From Eubacterium sp. (GTDB taxonomy: Bacteria > Bacillota > Clostridia > Oscillospirales > Acutalibacteraceae): a stretch of 6,240 bases of DNA. The position numbers and the translations under genes are program-made. Where the stretch lies: assembly GCA_024696725.1 (NCBI GenBank), contig JAILGO010000139.1, positions 1 to 6,240 of the forward strand, given 5' to 3'. Shown here piece by piece: positions 4,584 to 6,240 of the stretch (the first letter of the stretch is position 1; every line of letters starts with the position of its first letter). Below the pieces are notes generated by a model, which did no database searches, had not been told where the DNA came from, and was given only the letters and a program-made list of their open reading frames with translations.

Positions 4584-6240
4584 ATGAAAAAGCTGATTTC
4601 CGTTTTGCTGACGCTTTGTATGCTTATCTCTCTCTCGCCCCTCACGGCATACGCGATTGAGGTTGATACAACCCCGCCCGAAATACATACGAACACCTTA
4701 ACAATGACCTTACCCGACGGTAAAAACGCCGTTACAATCGGCGATACGATAAAGTTTTCCGTTGAGGTAACGGACGAAAACGAAATCGATACGGTTGAGG
4801 CGTATTATTACAACTACGCCGTAGAAAAAGGCGAGGCTTTCTATTTTTCATACAATGCACAGAGCGGTAAGTTTGAGTGTGAAAAAACGATTGATAACAA
4901 TGTTGCCTCGGGCGAGTGGAAACTCTTACGCTTCTCGCTGCGGGACAGCAATGACAATTATGGATATTATTACAATACGTCTTACAGCACGAACGAGCCG
5001 AGTTCGGATTTAGACGCCTTTAATTACACGGTTGAGGGAACGAATCCCGATATCACCCCTCCCGTTATCAGTATAGGTACCTTCACTATGACTCTCCCTG
5101 ACGGCAAAGACGCCGTTACAATCGGCGATAAGATTAAGTTTTCCGTTGAGGTAACGGACGAAAGTGAAATTAACTATGTTGAAGCATATTATTACAACTA
5201 CGCCGTAGATAAAGGCGAGTCTTTCAGTTTTACGTACAATGCACAGAGCGGCAAGTTTGAGTGTGAAAAAACGATTGATAACAACGTTGTCTCAGGCGAG
5301 TGGAAGCTTTTACGCTTCTGTGTTCGAGACAACCATGAAAATTATGCTTATTATTACAATACGTCATACAGCACGAACGAGCCGAGCTCGGATTTAGACG
5401 CCTTTAATTACACGGTTGAGGGAACGAACCCCGATATCACCCCTCCCGTTATCAATATAGGTACCTTCACTATGACTCTCCCCGAAGGCAAGTCAAGAGT
5501 TATCGCAGGCGATAAGATTAAGTTTTCGGTCGAGGTAACGGACGAAAGTGAAATTAGCTACGTTGAAGCGTATTATTACAACTACGCCGTAGAAAAAGGC
5601 GAGTCTTTCAGTTTTACGTACAATGCACAGAGCGGCAAGTATGAATATGAATATACTGTAGGCGAAAACACCCCTACGGGCGAGTGGAAGCTCTTACGCT
5701 TCACGCTGCGGGACAACCACGACAATTATGGATATTATTACAATACGTCATACACCACGAACGAGCCGAGCTCGGATTTAGACGCGTTTAATTATATCGT
5801 TGCCGAAACCTGTAAAATAACCTTCGACACGCGCGGGGGAACGCCGGTTGATCCGATTTATGTTGAAAAGGGAACAAAGGCGAAGGCTCCCGATTATCCC
5901 GAAAAAGAGGGCTTCACTTTCGGAAGCTGGTATAAAAACGCGGATCTTACAGGCTACTTCTCGTTCAGTTACTATACCGTTGACGAGGACATGACCCTGT
6001 ACGCGGGCTGGAGCATTATGCTCTCAGTTTCGAACTGGAACAAGACGGCGTCCGAAGAGGGCACCGGCGGCGGATATGTAATGGGCAGCGTCGGCTGGTA
6101 CACGACCGGATGCTCGAATATCTCGCTTGATGAAAGCGGCGAAACGCTCCGCCTTACCGCTATTCCCGATACGGGATATATATTTACGGGCTGGTACAAG
6201 GGCGTTTATACGGGCAACAGTTCGGGACAGAGCGCCGAAC
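4584..6240 (+). CDS. Secreted surface protein with three 128-residue repeats and InlB-like repeats (3' end beyond window)
   Basis: The first 552 codons are visible with no stop. The ATG is preceded by AAGGA (4571-4575) at 8-base spacing. Residues 1-24 form a signal peptide: MKK, a hydrophobic core, and a probable signal peptidase I site after TAYA. Three tandem repeats follow (about 30-157, 158-285, 286-406), each opening with a TPP linker and containing GDxIKFSVEVTDE, EAYYYNYAV, YNAQSGK, GEWKLLRF and YYYNTSY. The pattern suggests an Ig-like beta-sandwich module. Residues 410-476 match a Listeria-Bacteroides/InlB B-type repeat (ITFDTRGGTPV ... GFTFGSWY ... TLYAGW). From about 477 a second, divergent repeat begins (GSVGWYTTG ... 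LRLTAIPDTGYIFTGWYKG). Such proteins are usually displayed on Gram-positive cell surfaces through a C-terminal LPXTG, SLH or cell-wall-binding region, which would lie beyond the window. Adhesion or glycan binding is plausible but unproven. No enzymatic motif is seen. Confidence 0.88.
   Translation, partial: MKKLISVLLTLCMLISLSPLTAYAIEVDTTPPEIHTNTLTMTLPDGKNAVTIGDTIKFSVEVTDENEIDTVEAYYYNYAVEKGEAFYFSYNAQSGKFECEKTIDNNVASGEWKLLRFSLRDSNDNYGYYYNTSYSTNEPSSDLDAFNYTVEGTNPDITPPVISIGTFTMTLPDGKDAVTIGDKIKFSVEVTDESEINYVEAYYYNYAVDKGESFSFTYNAQSGKFECEKTIDNNVVSGEWKLLRFCVRDNHENYAYYYNTSYSTNEPSSDLDAFNYTVEGTNPDITPPVINIGTFTMTLPEGKSRVIAGDKIKFSVEVTDESEISYVEAYYYNYAVEKGESFSFTYNAQSGKYEYEYTVGENTPTGEWKLLRFTLRDNHDNYGYYYNTSYTTNEPSSDLDAFNYIVAETCKITFDTRGGTPVDPIYVEKGTKAKAPDYPEKEGFTFGSWYKNADLTGYFSFSYYTVDEDMTLYAGWSIMLSVSNWNKTASEEGTGGGYVMGSVGWYTTGCSNISLDESGETLRLTAIPDTGYIFTGWYKGVYTGNSSGQSAE
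4671..5054 (+). repeat. Surface protein repeat unit 1 (128 codons)
   Basis: This is the first of three in-register units. By my hand alignment it shares 107 of 128 residues with unit 2. Its opening (TPPEIHTNTLT) is the most diverged stretch, while its last third is nearly the same as unit 2 at DNA level. It contains one cysteine, C99, also present in unit 2. Confidence 0.9.
5055..5438 (+). repeat. Surface protein repeat unit 2 (128 codons)
   Basis: The middle unit is exactly 384 bases after unit 1, with no insertion or deletion. It differs from its neighbours at FCVRDNHENYAYYY (two residue changes replacing FSLR/FTLR and YGY). It has two cysteines (C227, C246); C246 is unique to this unit. 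Confidence 0.9.
5439..5801 (+). repeat. Surface protein repeat unit 3 (terminal, 121 codons)
   Basis: The last unit stays in register but is shorter, ending at FNYIV before the InlB-like domain. By hand count it matches unit 2 at 98 of 121 residues. The changes cluster in two loops: EGKSRVIAG in place of DGKDAVTIG, and YEYEYTVGENTPTG in place of FECEKTIDNNVVSG. The latter removes the cysteine. Confidence 0.88.
5811..6011 (+). other. InlB B-repeat / Listeria-Bacteroides repeat domain within the surface protein
   Basis: Residues 410-476 carry the family landmarks in order: a KITFDTRGGT opening strand, a central VEKGTKAKAPDYPEKEGFTF segment, GSWY, and a closing DEDMTLYAGW. These small beta-rich modules are common in extracellular proteins of Gram-positive bacteria and serve as structural or ligand-binding repeats. 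A related divergent unit appears to start right after it and is unfinished at the window edge. Confidence 0.82.

Noticed and set aside
4076..4696. Minus-strand 206-codon open frame
   Set aside because: It is antisense to the membrane protein, the terminator, the promoter and the start of the surface protein. The translation is histidine/arginine-rich with no domain, as expected for a shadow frame.
4671..5801. Direct repeats considered as a CRISPR array or mobile element repeats
   Set aside because: The 384-base units are contiguous, coding and in frame, with no spacers or terminal inverted repeats. They are protein-domain repeats.
5972..6199. Minus-strand 75-codon open frame
   Set aside because: It is antisense to the InlB-like region of the surface protein and has no independent support.

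Overview
The window looks like a low-to-middling GC Gram-positive chromosome, most likely a gut-type member of the Clostridia. This is an inference from four signs: sigma-A promoters with 16-17 bp (possibly 19 bp) spacers, purine-rich Shine-Dalgarno sites, compact GC-rich intrinsic terminators between AT-rich spacers, and a secreted repeat protein carrying an InlB/Listeria-Bacteroides type repeat. Nothing seen (no IS element, phage gene, tRNA, rRNA or CRISPR) marks the segment as a mobile island.

Left part (1-1872, minus strand): a two-gene transcription unit. It starts from a near-consensus promoter at 1800-1828 and encodes a sugar-nucleotide-type nucleotidyltransferase (1046-1762). Fourteen bases later comes a cobalamin-binding radical SAM enzyme (start at 1031) that runs off the left edge. 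The two are probably co-transcribed and may act in one pathway, plausibly making or modifying an activated polar or sugar group. The substrate cannot be read from sequence.

Middle part (1843-3666, minus strand): a single gene for an ANL-superfamily acyl-CoA ligase (1878-3629) with its own promoter and a strong intrinsic terminator (1843-1872). The terminator ends just before the promoter of the nucleotidyltransferase unit, so the two minus-strand units are insulated from each other.

Right part (3747-6240, plus strand): a 173-bp divergent spacer holds promoters facing both ways. A polytopic membrane protein resembling the YjdF/DUF2238 family follows (3803-4489), closed by an intrinsic terminator (4495-4519). 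Next come a strong extended -10 promoter with an inverted repeat over its -35 box and a secreted repeat protein (4584 to the right edge). That protein has a signal peptide, three in-register 128-residue repeats, an InlB-like repeat and the start of a second such domain. Its anchoring region lies outside the window.

All genes are intact within the visible range; two are cut by the window edges. There is no clear evidence for an undescribed system. The best leads are the nucleotidyltransferase/B12-radical SAM pair and the tandem-repeat surface protein with its putative operator.
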